A stretch of 64,000 bases of DNA from Saccharolobus shibatae B12 (GTDB taxonomy: Archaea; Thermoproteota; Thermoprotei_A; Sulfolobales; Sulfolobaceae), in NCBI RefSeq assembly GCF_019175345.1, contig NZ_CP077717.1:1872001-1936000 (forward strand), in the 5' to 3' direction. Numbering within the stretch: the first letter of the stretch is position 1; each line of letters begins with the position of its first letter. Positions 1 through 8,259 of the stretch are shown here, piece after piece. The position numbers were made by a program, and so were the translations under genes. Under the pieces are notes generated by a model. It searched no databases. It was not told where the DNA came from and worked only from the letters and a program-made list of their open reading frames with translations.

Positions 1-290
1 TCATCCGCAAAGTACATCAAAAGTTCGTCTAGGCTAACATTTAGTGACTTAAAATAAGCCTTTCCGGTAAATGATGCAAACTCTTCTTTAAGTCTATTAA
101 CGTTACTTGCTAAACCGTCAGAAGTACACAAATGGTAAATCGCTTTTTTCCCTTTGATGAATTGTTTAATTATCTCGGTCTTTCCAATCCTCCTCCTTCC
201 GTAAATTATTATTAATTGAGCCTTATCCTCTCTGTACCTATCTTCCAAAAATTTCAACTCTCTTTCTCTATCAATAAAAAGTGGTATCAC
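1..290 (-). CDS. Archaeal AAA/RecA-type ATPase, N-terminal part (cut by window edge)
   Basis: The minus-strand frame is open from a GTG at 290 down to base 1 and runs off the window. It starts IPLFIDRERELKFLEDRY and carries a Walker A loop GRRRIGKT near residue 29, the hallmark of the archaeal ATPase family with an R-R-x-G-K-T P-loop. Members are P-loop NTPases of mostly unknown role, common in Sulfolobales and often next to mobile elements. Related genes in this window lie at 7237, 34346 and 61785. GTG is chosen because no ATG lies upstream in frame and the FIDRE(R/E)EL motif normally sits a few residues from the start. The C-terminal domain is outside the window, so the subtype cannot be given. 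Confidence 0.75.
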   Translation of the reverse strand, partial: MIPLFIDRERELKFLEDRYREDKAQLIIIYGRRRIGKTEIIKQFIKGKKAIYHLCTSDGLASNVNRLKEEFASFTGKAYFKSLNVSLDELLMYFAD

Positions 291-502
291 AATTATAATA
301 ATCTAGATACCACTTATTAAACTATCGTAAAAGGGAAGAAAAATGATGATAAAAGGGAAAGAACAAAAAGCGTGTCAACAAATTGTATTGAATGGAAAAT
401 AAGCCGTTTTTAGGTAAGAGAGAAAAATTATATAATTTTTTAACTTAATGGGGGTTAAGGGAGCGAAAGTACCCGTGACGGAGGGATGAATACCCCTTTA
501 TA

Positions 503-535
503 GAAACGTTTTTATATTTGTATGTCAAAATTTTC
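503..535 (+). promoter_or_regulatory. Promoter-like block, copy 1 of a direct repeat
   Basis: A GAAAC element followed by TTTTTATATTTG reads as an archaeal BRE plus TATA box. The same stretch occurs at 770-804 with few differences, extending to the shared AATTTTC end. By the usual 25-base spacing, transcription would begin near 540, at the start of the GC-rich block that follows. Promoter function is inferred. Confidence 0.5.
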
Positions 536-548
536 TTAAACCTTGTAA

Positions 549-767
549 GAGCTGGGTCAGTACCCTCGGGACTGGGGGGATCTTAAGCCTGTGGAGAGAA
601 AACCCTCCGTACCCCTCTTCCACACGGGGCATTACAGAACGGTTCCGTTCGATGGGACCTCCGCTGTGGGTAAAGGGGGATCGAGGTTTCTCTGAGAAGC
701 AGGAAATCTCCATCGCGAGGTGAAGATGCCCCGTCCTAGGAGTGGGCTGAATCCTTTTTCACATTAA
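549..767 (+). pseudogene. TnpB (IS200/IS605-type) C-terminal end relic, possible reRNA-like transcript
   Basis: The frame is open from 549 to a stop at 765-767 apart from one TGA at 693-695. It reads GDLKPVERKPSVPL and later EAGNLHREV, which resembles the poorly folded C-terminal tail of IS605-type TnpB, where a (T/K)PVE motif is followed by an E(A/T)G(S/N) motif. The remainder of TnpB is absent upstream. The block is GC-rich compared with its surroundings, is preceded by a promoter-like repeat, and is followed by a T-rich stretch at 752-758. In living elements this part of the message doubles as the guide (omega/re) RNA, so it may persist as a small RNA. The assignment rests on motif memory only. 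Confidence 0.4.
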
Positions 768-769
768 CA

Positions 770-804
770 GAAACCTTTTTATATTTGATAATGTTAGAAT
801 TTTC
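770..804 (+). promoter_or_regulatory. Promoter-like block, copy 2 of the direct repeat
   Basis: GAAACCTTTTTATATTTG followed by ATAATGTTAGAATTTTC matches the block at 503-535. It lies just upstream of a second GC-rich, hairpin-containing block, so both blocks appear to have the same kind of promoter. Inferred from sequence only. Confidence 0.45.
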
Positions 805-1000
805 CGATGAAGATGATCCCTTATGCCGATGTGGGCTATGCCCAAAAGGATGAGGGTGAAAATTGCGGAGATGTGAGCCCCGTGCCGTTGGGCTCTAAGG
901 AGTCCCATGACCCACCTACCGTGAAGCTGGGTAGGTGGTTGAGGGCTAAGTCCCTACACTCAATCACGATTGAAGATAAAATGATTGAAATGAAAGTAAA
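805..1000 (+). ncRNA. Structured GC-rich block, candidate small RNA or transposon-end remnant
   Basis: This block follows the second promoter-like repeat. It contains a perfect 9-bp stem, CCACCTACC at 912-920 with GGTAGGTGG at 930-938 and a 9-base loop, plus other GC-rich pairing segments. The + frame from 807 to 1007 is open (66 residues), but its Pro/Gly/Arg-rich translation resembles the tail of a transposase rather than a folded protein. Together with 549-767 it could be a pair of transposon-end-derived RNAs. It may equally be only a dead transposon end. No homologue is claimed. Confidence 0.3.
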
Positions 1001-1317
1001 TGATTGAAATGAAAGTATAGGGATAAACGGTAGTTCACATAGCTTTCTATACATTAAGGCATTTAAAGGACTTTAAAGATTTAAACTAAAATTTAAATAT
1101 TGAACTGTTATCTACAATTGGGAGATCAGTAGTAAGGAGTATCTCACTGATACGACAGAAAATCATCCTATGATTTATACAAGGGTTGAGATGTTTGACA
1201 TTAAATATCATGAAATCATGTGAAGTTAGCTACTTAACGTCTGGGATAAAGTAAGCCGTTGCACCAATCGAAGTTAAGCGGACATGAACTTAATAAGTTA
1301 AATTATTACAATTTTTT

Positions 1318-1710
1318 ATGGTAAGCAGAGTTAGTGACTGGCTTAGACAAGCTGAGAGAAATCTTAGATCTGCGGAGATTAATTATCAGAATGAGGTTTA
1401 CGAGGAAGCTTGTTATGAGTCTCAACAGACTGCCGAGAAAGCGGTTAAAGCGTTACTAAGTTATTTTCATAAAGAATTAAGGGGACATTCAATTACCTTT
1501 CTTTTACAATCCTCTTCTATCCAAATTCCCGGTGAGATATTGAAGTGCGCTCAAGAGCTCGATAAACATTATATCCCTTCCCGCTATCCCGATGCATATG
1601 ACCAGGGTGCTCCTGCCGATTATTACAATGAGGATGATGCAAATAGATGTTTAGATTGCGGTAAGAAGATTTTATCATGGGTGAAGGGAATTGTTGGAGG
1701 AACTGTGTGA
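1318..1710 (+). CDS. HEPN-domain protein of a HEPN/MNT toxin-antitoxin pair
   Basis: A 130-residue protein opening with DWLRQAERNLRSAEINY and then EEACYESQQTAEKAVKALLSY, the helical pattern of the HEPN family. The later HYIPSRYPDAYDQGAP segment is typical of HEPN proteins partnered with minimal nucleotidyltransferases. HEPN members are often RNases neutralised by AMPylation from the MNT partner. Here the canonical R-x4-6-H motif is not obvious, so RNase activity is uncertain. The gene overlaps the start of the MNT gene by 20 bases, which implies co-transcription. The ATG follows an A/T-rich stretch. Confidence 0.8.
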   Translation: MVSRVSDWLRQAERNLRSAEINYQNEVYEEACYESQQTAEKAVKALLSYFHKELRGHSITFLLQSSSIQIPGEILKCAQELDKHYIPSRYPDAYDQGAPADYYNEDDANRCLDCGKKILSWVKGIVGGTV

Positions 1711-2062
1711 AATTTATTCTAAGTTTAATCCAAAACTGGTCATACTATTTGGCTCCTATGCCAGAGGAGATTACACTAATGAGAGTGATATAGACGTTCT
1801 AGTAGTTTCCGATATATTCTCTAGAGATCCGAGAGAAAGCTTTGGTATGGCTTATAATCTAAAATTTCCTCAAGTAATGCCTGTAGCAATGAATACTCAA
1901 GTTTTTCTGAAGAAACTAGACGAAGGTTCGACTTTTATTCTGGAGATTATAGAAGATGGAAAAGTACTGTGCGGGGAGAAAGAATTTGAAAGAGAAGTAT
2001 TAGAGAAGTACAAGAAAATTAGAAAGAGGTTTAGGAGAAAAGGTAGACTATGGGAATGGTGA
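1691..2062 (+). CDS. MNT-type minimal nucleotidyltransferase, partner of the HEPN protein
   Basis: A 123-residue protein with the polymerase-beta signature GSYARGDYTNESDIDVLVV: G21-S22 followed by metal-binding D33 and D35. Proteins of this size are minimal nucleotidyltransferases that AMPylate and silence HEPN toxins. The start is a TTG inside the end of the HEPN gene; other starts would cut into the first helix. The C-terminus is basic (KKIRKRFRRKGRLWEW). Translational coupling through the 20-bp overlap supports a two-gene module. A second module of the same type follows at 2492. Confidence 0.8.
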   Translation: MLEELCEIYSKFNPKLVILFGSYARGDYTNESDIDVLVVSDIFSRDPRESFGMAYNLKFPQVMPVAMNTQVFLKKLDEGSTFILEIIEDGKVLCGEKEFEREVLEKYKKIRKRFRRKGRLWEW

Positions 2063-2491
2063 TTTATACTACGCACCGTTACTGAGGTTTTATTCATACA
2101 CTAGTTTATTGGGATAATTTTTAAAAGATTGCCAAGGTTTCCTTAAACTTTAGGGATTTTCTGATAAGTGTTAATCGGAGAAAATTCACCCTATATTATA
2201 TCACTCACACGAAATAAATTGAACAAATCAACAAAGATGGAAACTGTTATTTAGTATAAGTCATTTGAACTAAGAATTGATTTTCAACTTATGCGGGATT
2301 TGGTTGATAGAAGGTAGAAGATATTATAGTTTTTAAAGTTTTTATCACAAATTCAGATTTAATAAGAGCAAATTTAGAGGATCTAAATGAATAGTTGTCT
2401 ACACTAAAATATCGAACTAAGATGCCATGTCCGAGAACACTACTTCATGTAGTCTCAATAAATTTAAAACGAGTAATATGAATAGTTGCTT
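2063..2491. other. Intergenic, AT-rich, no gene seen
   Basis: About 430 bases between the two HEPN/MNT modules. I see no open frame of note, RNA gene or clear terminal repeat. The AATAAATTTAAAA stretch at 2457-2469 is at the right distance to be the TATA region of the next gene. Confidence 0.5.
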
Positions 2492-2839
2492 ATGAGCTTT
2501 CTTCTCAACAACGCTAAAAATTTCTTGCATGATGCAAGGAGAGATTTTGAGGAAGGGATTTGGAATTTATCGGTATTTCATTCGGAACAAGCTCTACAAC
2601 TTTGCGTTAAATATAAATTATATATTCATTTGGGTGATTATCCGAAAACTCATGACCTAAAGATACTAATCAGTAATCTAGGGAGATTTGAGAAGGTAAA
2701 AATAGATGAGTTAATGTTGGATTTTTTAGTACAATCGTATATCTCTTCTCGTTACTTACCTTATACTTTCTCAAAGGAGAGTGCTGAAAAAGCTTTAAAT
2801 TTTGTAGAGAATATAATGAGGAGTCTAGGATGTCTATAA
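2492..2839 (+). CDS. HEPN-domain protein, second HEPN/MNT module
   Basis: About 115 residues: LLNNAKNFLHDARRDFEEGIWNLSVFHSEQALQLCVKYKLY followed by a KTHDLKILI segment and SSRYLPYTF, the arrangement of helical HEPN proteins. An in-frame TTG lies two codons earlier at 2486. The ATG at 2492 is preferred because it is about 25 bases after the TATA-like stretch. The gene overlaps the downstream nucleotidyltransferase by 10 bases. It is only distantly similar to the HEPN protein at 1318, so the tandem modules look like independent acquisitions or an old duplication. Confidence 0.75.
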   Translation: MSFLLNNAKNFLHDARRDFEEGIWNLSVFHSEQALQLCVKYKLYIHLGDYPKTHDLKILISNLGRFEKVKIDELMLDFLVQSYISSRYLPYTFSKESAEKALNFVENIMRSLGCL

Positions 2840-3171
2840 TTGATGTTCTTGAGGAGAATAAGAGATTGAGAGACAATTATATAAAGAACTTAAATTTCTA
2901 TCTAGATAGAATTAAAGAAGTTGTTAGGAATATTGATCCAAATACTAAGATTATTTTATTCGGCAGTTACGTAAGGGGAAATTTCAGACCGGATAGTGAT
3001 ATTGACGTGTTAATAATAACTAATGTGAGCAATGAATTCGACAGGTTGAAAATTTACCATGAGGTTAACAAGGCTATAGGCAATCCAAATCCCTTTGAAA
3101 TTCACGTGATTAATAAAGAAGAGTACATATCTTGGTATTCTAAATTTCTTGACGTGTATAAAGAAGTTTAA
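2830..3171 (+). CDS. MNT-type nucleotidyltransferase, second HEPN/MNT module
   Basis: A 113-residue protein with the signature LFGSYVRGNFRPDSDIDVLII: G45-S46 and metal ligands D57 and D59, as in minimal nucleotidyltransferases. It probably modifies and neutralises the HEPN partner at 2492. The ATG lies inside the last codons of the HEPN gene. The N-terminus has an additional helical stretch of about 30 residues compared with the first-module MNT. Confidence 0.8.
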   Translation: MSIIDVLEENKRLRDNYIKNLNFYLDRIKEVVRNIDPNTKIILFGSYVRGNFRPDSDIDVLIITNVSNEFDRLKIYHEVNKAIGNPNPFEIHVINKEEYISWYSKFLDVYKEV

Positions 3172-3412
3172 TTTGTTAACTATAATCATACTGTCGTTAT
3201 TAACCTATAAACTCAAGGATAAGCGTTTTGTTCCACAAGACTAGGGCAATAGAGCACTTAATTATGCCCTAAGTTTCCGCAACACAAAAATAAATAAATT
3301 AATAACGATACCGTGAATTCTACATACATTAGCGTTAAATCTAAGAGATGTTCATGATATTTCCCTATAATTAAGATAAAGCTTAAAATAACGTTTTGAA
3401 AATTTCTAATAT

Positions 3413-4069
3413 GTGAAGATAGTTTTTATTTCACCACATCCAGACGACGAGTGTGATAATGCCGGAGGTACTTTAGCTAAATTAGTTAAACGAGGTAACG
3501 AGGTTTATATTATTTATCTGACAGATGGTAGCATGGGTTCTCCTATAGCTGAAGAGAGGGGAAGGACTTTAGCTGAAAAGAGAAAGAGAGAAGCGTTAGA
3601 GGGTTTAAAGATTTTAGGTATAAGGAATAGTCCATTTTTCTTAGATTTCCCTGACTATAGACTTAAATTTCATGTTAACGAAGCAAAAAATTACGTTTCT
3701 GAAATTTTTAAATCTCTAAGTCCCGACATAGTTTTCTATCCTTCCCTCTTCGAGGCTCATCCAGATCATAAGGCAGGTGGTCATATTGCTAAACAAGCTG
3801 TTATCGGTTTGAGGATTAGTGAATTTACATATTTAAATTGGCCTCCCTTAAATTGGAGGCGTGTTTTGTGGAAACTAAGCCATAAGAGGATTTTAGTTAA
3901 CATTAAGGAGTTTAAGGAGGTCAAGTTAAAGGCTATGATGAGACATGAATCTCAGTTTAGATACCTAGACAAGGATTACGTCCATAGATTTTTTGAAACG
4001 GACTTCGAAAGGTTTTATGTAGAGAAGCTAATAGATAAATCGCACTTAAGGGAGATTTTAGATAATTAA
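3413..4069 (+). CDS. PIG-L (LmbE-like) family N-deacetylase
   Basis: A 218-residue protein beginning FISPHPDDECDNAGGTLA. H9, D12 and the later AHPDH motif (H116 to H119) are the zinc-binding and catalytic residues of PIG-L deacetylases, which remove the N-acetyl group from GlcNAc-type substrates. Full length for the family. The start is GTG at 3413. It stands alone between the HEPN/MNT modules and a MITE, with no glycosyltransferase partner nearby, so the substrate is unknown. A second member with a glycosyltransferase neighbour is at 36977. Confidence 0.85.
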   Translation: MKIVFISPHPDDECDNAGGTLAKLVKRGNEVYIIYLTDGSMGSPIAEERGRTLAEKRKREALEGLKILGIRNSPFFLDFPDYRLKFHVNEAKNYVSEIFKSLSPDIVFYPSLFEAHPDHKAGGHIAKQAVIGLRISEFTYLNWPPLNWRRVLWKLSHKRILVNIKEFKEVKLKAMMRHESQFRYLDKDYVHRFFETDFERFYVEKLIDKSHLREILDN

Positions 4070-4118
4070 CGTTCCCCCTTGCGTAGATATATCAAGTATA
4101 TTAAGAGTGATAAAATTT

Positions 4119-4280
4119 GGGCGATTCTGGGATCATTGTGAATTGTAATTTATGAATAATATAAATATAAAAGTGTTAACATGATCAAGCATGTATTCCC
4201 TTTATAAACCGTTATCACCCAACTAAATTCGTCATAGTTTTTGAAATATAGTGAATTTGCAATGGAAACTTGAATGGCCC
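4119..4280 (+). mobile_element. MITE, 162 bp, with terminal inverted repeats and 8-bp target duplication
   Basis: The ends GGGCGATTC at 4119 and GAATGGCCC ending at 4280 are inverted repeats. The element is flanked on both sides by TAAAATTT (4111-4118 and 4281-4288), an exact 8-bp target duplication. It has no coding capacity. A relative in opposite orientation is at 42217-42377 and a degenerate one at 61441-61590. Size and structure fit the non-autonomous SM elements described in S. solfataricus, but the class is not assigned. Confidence 0.85.
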
Positions 4281-4389
4281 TAAAATTTACCTTTTATTAT
4301 AAACTCTCTTGTTTAGATAATATACGAGGAATCACGTCATTACAGATATTCGTTAAATATAAATGGATTTTCGATTTAAACTGCATAAT

Positions 4390-6435
4390 TCATATTTTGT
4401 CATTATCAATTAACTTAGATAAAGCATATTTGTATGTGAAACTCCATAGGGCGGCACTACCAATATAATGATCTAAGAACGGGTCATCTGGTTCTCCGTC
4501 CTCTGCATGTATTAAAGATGGTTGATTCCATGGAAGTCCTTTCCTTACTAAATTATCCCATTCCTTTTTAGCTATGTTTAGCCATTCCCTTTTTCCGTAC
4601 GCATATGCTAATGCGGAAACGCTAAAAACTAGTCTGGGCCATGATGAGGTTAACTGGGAATCTATATTTACCTCTCCACCATCTTCTCTAGCCATATTCG
4701 GTGTACAAAAATTTGAAGCACTACCGTTAACTCTGTATATTTCATCGAGAGCAGTTTCAACTTTATTAATATCTGATATATGATCTAAATTGAGCAAATA
4801 AACCCACCATTCTCCGAAAATCTGTGCCATGAAAACAGCATTATGGTGGTCTGGTTTTCCGGTCCAAGCTACGAATTTCTTACCGTCAAACGGTAGGGAC
4901 TTCTTTCCCTTAGTTAACAGTGAGGAGTATCGATTAACTGCATTTTGATCTCCTAATATTTTCCCGATTTCCACTAGTGCCATCAATGAGGCTATATATA
5001 GCGACGCTACATAACTTGAAATCCCCTCCATGGGTACACAATCATAGCCTGTGTCACATGAGCCCTCTACTTCCGGTAGGCCGTCTTCATTAAAGTCCTG
5101 CTTTACCATCCATTCCATTGCCGTTATTAGGTACGGGTAAATTCTAGATAGAAAATCAGTGTCCTTAGTCCTTAAATAATACCGATAGGCCATAAGGATA
5201 AAAGTGGGATTTGTATCCTTCCATTTAGGTGGTGCCGTAGTTCCATCAGATGAAGTATCTAATGAGTGTAATCCTAAGTCATGAGGAATGTAGCCGTCTT
5301 CTCTCATAGCTTTCATGAAGAGGTCTAAAGTAGACCTTTCCAATTGTGGAAACATTAAGACTGTTGGTAAGGATCCCGTTTCATAACATACTCCACCTAT
5401 TGTACTTAACATCGGTCCTATTTCTGGAGCTTCATAGATTCCGAATCTTCCCTTTTCGTCTAACCACGTGCTAGTTGAGAATATGTAAGTACTGTTAATT
5501 ATTGCGTCTTTTAGCCATTCTGGTAATGACGGATCTATTAGGTTTTCCTGCCATTCTTTAGTCTTATGTTTTAATTTATCAAAATTATCCAAAAAATATT
5601 TGGCTACCTCAGTAGAATTTGAAAAATAGTTAGAGTAATAATGCTTGTAAGGATAGTAAGCCCAAGGTTTATTAAAATACCACGCAAATACGAAAGTTAC
5701 TTCCCTTCCTTCTGCACCTATTAACCCTGTAGGCAAATAATAGTAACCCGTAGACTCTTTACTGTCTGAATTTGGTATCTTATCAAGTATCAATTGCTTC
5801 CAAGGTTCCTCATTTTCTATCAACCTATGTAAATTGAGTGTTTTCTCCAATCCTCTATTAGAGTGAAAATTGTATTGTGGTACTATTATTTTTGGAGAGT
5901 CAGAAATTAATGTTATGTCCCCGTTAAAGGGATCATATTCGTTAGCCTTAGAGTTTTTCATTATTATTCCTTTTTCAATCTTCTCGTTATATCTTCCTAT
6001 TTTACTCATTCCACATATGTTTGATATCGAGATTACTATTAGACCTTCAACGTTTATTTTTACTGTAAATCCAACTGCTGGAAGTGAGGAGTTTAATAAG
6101 TCTGATGGTATAATTGGAGAGAATGCTTCTACTTCTGCATCTATCCCGTCTTTTGACCCCTTTATTCTGACGAAGGGATAAAGTCCCTCATATCTAAGTC
6201 GCGTAGAGAGCTTATTGAGTTCCAAGAATATTAGTTCACTCTGGAGAAAGAAAGGTTCTCTATTATTGGGTTTGACGAAGATATGGAATCCAGGCATTTC
6301 CCTTATGGGTTTTGTCCAATTATTAGCTATTGTTAAATTAACTAATTTTCCCTTATTGCTAATCTCTACTTTTCCAGCGCCTATTCCTCCTAGCGGTAGG
6401 CTAATGAGTTTTTCATCTGATGTGAAAACTACCAT
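4390..6435 (-). CDS. GH116-type glycoside hydrolase (beta-glucosidase/GBA2-like)
   Basis: A 681-residue protein. The N-terminal beta domain begins ISLPLGGIGAGKVEI, the hallmark of GBA2/GH116 proteins, and an (alpha/alpha)6 domain follows from about residue 300. FGIYEAPE around E335 matches the position of the nucleophile in GH116 (FGYLEG in GBA2). CDTGYDC near residues 460-466 matches the region of the acid/base Asp (ADQTYDGW in GBA2). Such enzymes hydrolyse beta-glucosides, beta-xylosides or beta-GlcNAc. No signal peptide is seen, so it probably acts in the cytosol. The gene is monocistronic, with the MITE about 110 bases beyond its 3' end. The natural substrate is unknown. Confidence 0.8.
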   Translation of the reverse strand: MVVFTSDEKLISLPLGGIGAGKVEISNKGKLVNLTIANNWTKPIREMPGFHIFVKPNNREPFFLQSELIFLELNKLSTRLRYEGLYPFVRIKGSKDGIDAEVEAFSPIIPSDLLNSSLPAVGFTVKINVEGLIVISISNICGMSKIGRYNEKIEKGIIMKNSKANEYDPFNGDITLISDSPKIIVPQYNFHSNRGLEKTLNLHRLIENEEPWKQLILDKIPNSDSKESTGYYYLPTGLIGAEGREVTFVFAWYFNKPWAYYPYKHYYSNYFSNSTEVAKYFLDNFDKLKHKTKEWQENLIDPSLPEWLKDAIINSTYIFSTSTWLDEKGRFGIYEAPEIGPMLSTIGGVCYETGSLPTVLMFPQLERSTLDLFMKAMREDGYIPHDLGLHSLDTSSDGTTAPPKWKDTNPTFILMAYRYYLRTKDTDFLSRIYPYLITAMEWMVKQDFNEDGLPEVEGSCDTGYDCVPMEGISSYVASLYIASLMALVEIGKILGDQNAVNRYSSLLTKGKKSLPFDGKKFVAWTGKPDHHNAVFMAQIFGEWWVYLLNLDHISDINKVETALDEIYRVNGSASNFCTPNMAREDGGEVNIDSQLTSSWPRLVFSVSALAYAYGKREWLNIAKKEWDNLVRKGLPWNQPSLIHAEDGEPDDPFLDHYIGSAALWSFTYKYALSKLIDNDKI

Positions 6436-6840
6436 ATGAGGAATTCATATATCTGAGATTAAAATTTTATTAAGACGTTTTTCAGTTTATAATCTTTGCA
6501 ACGAGGCTGATACAATTTCATGAAAATTCAATGAAGTCTAAACATCATAAAGGGTTTACGCTTTTCAACTATAATTCCAAAAATACTATACATACTATAA
6601 ATTAGTTAAAGCAATTTAAAAAATAATTAGTCTTGAAAAATTTGTTCTACCTTAATCTCTCCTATCTTAGTTAATTCTCATAATTCTCTTTACTTTTCCT
6701 AAACTTTTACAATAGTATGATAATGCTGATGAAAATTCTACTATTCCATTTCAAGTGTGGACAACAATTTCCATATATTTGAAATATTTACATTTATTAT
6801 CACTCTCTCGTCTGACAAGTACGTGCCGTTTTTCGAATCG
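6436..6840. other. Intergenic AT-rich stretch, nothing recognised
   Basis: Upstream of the GH116 gene the sequence is AT-rich. The first 40 bases presumably hold its promoter (AAAATTTTATTAAG at 6459-6472 on the plus strand). No coding or repeat structure is evident before the dispersed repeat that begins near 6841. Confidence 0.4.
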
Positions 6841-7140
6841 AGTAAAAATGAAAAATTATTATAATTATAATATTTCATATTATATGGTTATATATTATAT
6901 TATGATTTACAATTTAATATAATATATATTAACAAGATATTATGCAAATAATTGTGCAGTTTTGCAATAAAATTTACCATAATCACAGCTAAACAAGTAA
7001 GCAAGCCTTGTTAATTAACGAGGCACCACATACTTCACCTTTAACAGACCTGAGCTTGTAACCGTAGGAGTACCCTCATTCCAATCCTTGTTAAAAGGAT
7101 AACAAGATCACGGTAGAGGATGAGGAAGAAAACCTCTATA
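6841..7140. repeat. Dispersed repeat, copy 1 (insertion-sequence end)
   Basis: This stretch aligns with 41924-42168. Shared segments include AAATTATTATAATTATAATA, ATAATATAATATATATTAA, ATAATTGT(G/A)CAGTTTT and AAGATCACG(G/A)TAGAGG. Copy 2 lacks roughly 50 internal bases. The right part overlaps a transposase C-terminal relic on the minus strand, so the repeat is probably the 3' end of an insertion sequence plus its downstream flank. Confidence 0.7.
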
Positions 7141-7266
7141 ACCACTACCCTCATCGGGAAGTCTAGCAGTACTAACACCCTTGACTAATACATCCTCTGT
7201 AGAGGGAAAGTCTTGTCCTTCTAGGGCATTTAGGAGTCACGAACTAAAGGCTACGCTTATCATAAC
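7015..7266 (-). pseudogene. Transposase C-terminal relic fused to the ATPase 3' end
   Basis: Reading leftward in the same frame as the ATPase at 7237, after its TGA, the frame gives LNALEGQDFPSTEDVL, GVSTARLPDEGSGYRGFLPH, one further TGA, then NEGTPTVTSSGLLKVKY, and a TAA at 7015-7017. This Gly/Pro/Ser-rich tail resembles the end of an OrfB/TnpB-type transposase. It shows that an element end was joined to the ATPase gene and replaced its last codons. The family assignment is tentative; the fusion is read directly. Confidence 0.45.
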
Positions 7267-8259
7267 GTCTGCAGGTTTATATACCTCTCCTTCTTTCACT
7301 AGGAAAGAAGCTTTCACTAAGTTATTCAACAATTCCGTGAATCTCTTATCATCGATTCTCGTCCCTTCCTTAGCTTCTATCGCGTTTTTAGCTTCACCCC
7401 ATCTACAACCTTTTGTACAAACAGTCATTATTGTCTTATATCTTTCCTTAGCCTCTTCTCTCCCTTTTAAGAAATTATTGAATTCTTCCCTTATCAAATT
7501 AACTGCAGTCTCTATTGTCTTCTTCAATGCTCTCTTGTGGTCCCTCTCCTGGATATAGGTAAACCCATAATAAGTAAGCCAGCCTGGAAGTCCTCCTAGT
7601 GTATCTACAGCATCCTCTAAACTTCTATCCTCAACTTTTATATCTAACTCTTCAAAACCCTTCCTTAAAAATTCCGTTGCTATTTCTTTACTAAAAGGGT
7701 TAGCTGTTACTTCAGTATAAGCCCTACCATAGAGAGGGGACTTAGGGTTATCCAGCTTAAGGAAATCATAAACCATTCCTATTTCACTACCCGTGAATAC
7801 GAATCTGATCTTTAGATTATCATAAGCATAAGCCAGTGGGTAAAGGAGATTATACCCCTTGAGCTTTCTCAACTCTTGGGACTCATCGAAGATAATTACA
7901 ATTCTTTTCCCTTCCTTCTCTGAAATCTCAGAAAGCTTTTCAAGAATCTGAGAAAACTCAACTTTTCCCTCTCCACCCCATTTAAACCTTAAATTTACTC
8001 CAGCAATACTAACTCCTCTTACTCCAGCAAAGAGCTTCCTTAACCTTTCCGGAACTGAAACATTTATGACCTTCTCTAATTCTAATATCAAATCTTTAAA
8101 GCTTATGAAAGTCGATGATTCAAACTTCCTTAGATCAAGGTATATCCAAATACCTCTTTCCTTCTTTGTTAAGACTTTGACTAATGAGGACTTTCCACTC
8201 CTCCTTATACCCAGAAGGAGAGTCATTGGGTAATCGATTCCGAACTTAAGTCTTTCCAT
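7237..8259 (-). CDS. Archaeal AAA ATPase, damaged at both ends
   Basis: A 340-residue reading frame with Walker A GIRRSGKSS near residues 18-26 and Walker B RIVIIFDESQEL, closely similar to the intact ATPase at 34346. The homologous N-terminus (LLFDPKPKEDPKDLFDREKE) continues upstream of this ATG to about 8319, but no ATG, GTG or TTG start precedes it, so the true start appears lost. At the C-terminus homology ends at VYKPAD, after which the frame runs into transposase-derived sequence and stops. The gene is therefore probably a remnant that may still give a product from the internal ATG. P-loop and Walker B are intact. Function unknown. Confidence 0.7.
   Translation of the reverse strand: MERLKFGIDYPMTLLLGIRRSGKSSLVKVLTKKERGIWIYLDLRKFESSTFISFKDLILELEKVINVSVPERLRKLFAGVRGVSIAGVNLRFKWGGEGKVEFSQILEKLSEISEKEGKRIVIIFDESQELRKLKGYNLLYPLAYAYDNLKIRFVFTGSEIGMVYDFLKLDNPKSPLYGRAYTEVTANPFSKEIATEFLRKGFEELDIKVEDRSLEDAVDTLGGLPGWLTYYGFTYIQERDHKRALKKTIETAVNLIREEFNNFLKGREEAKERYKTIMTVCTKGCRWGEAKNAIEAKEGTRIDDKRFTELLNNLVKASFLVKEGEVYKPADVMISVAFSS

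Noticed and set aside
540..765. RNase P RNA or SRP RNA
   Set aside because: The conserved GAGGAAAGTCC core of RNase P and the GGAAG/AGCAG loop of SRP RNA are absent, while a TnpB-like tail can be read in one frame.
525..1054. Three open frames over the GC-rich blocks as protein genes
   Set aside because: The translations are Pro/Gly/Arg-rich, without folded-domain features, and the block looks like transposon ends or RNA.
4274..4468. 64-codon plus-strand frame after the MITE
   Set aside because: Starts within the MITE end and overlaps the GH116 gene 3' end antisense; no features.
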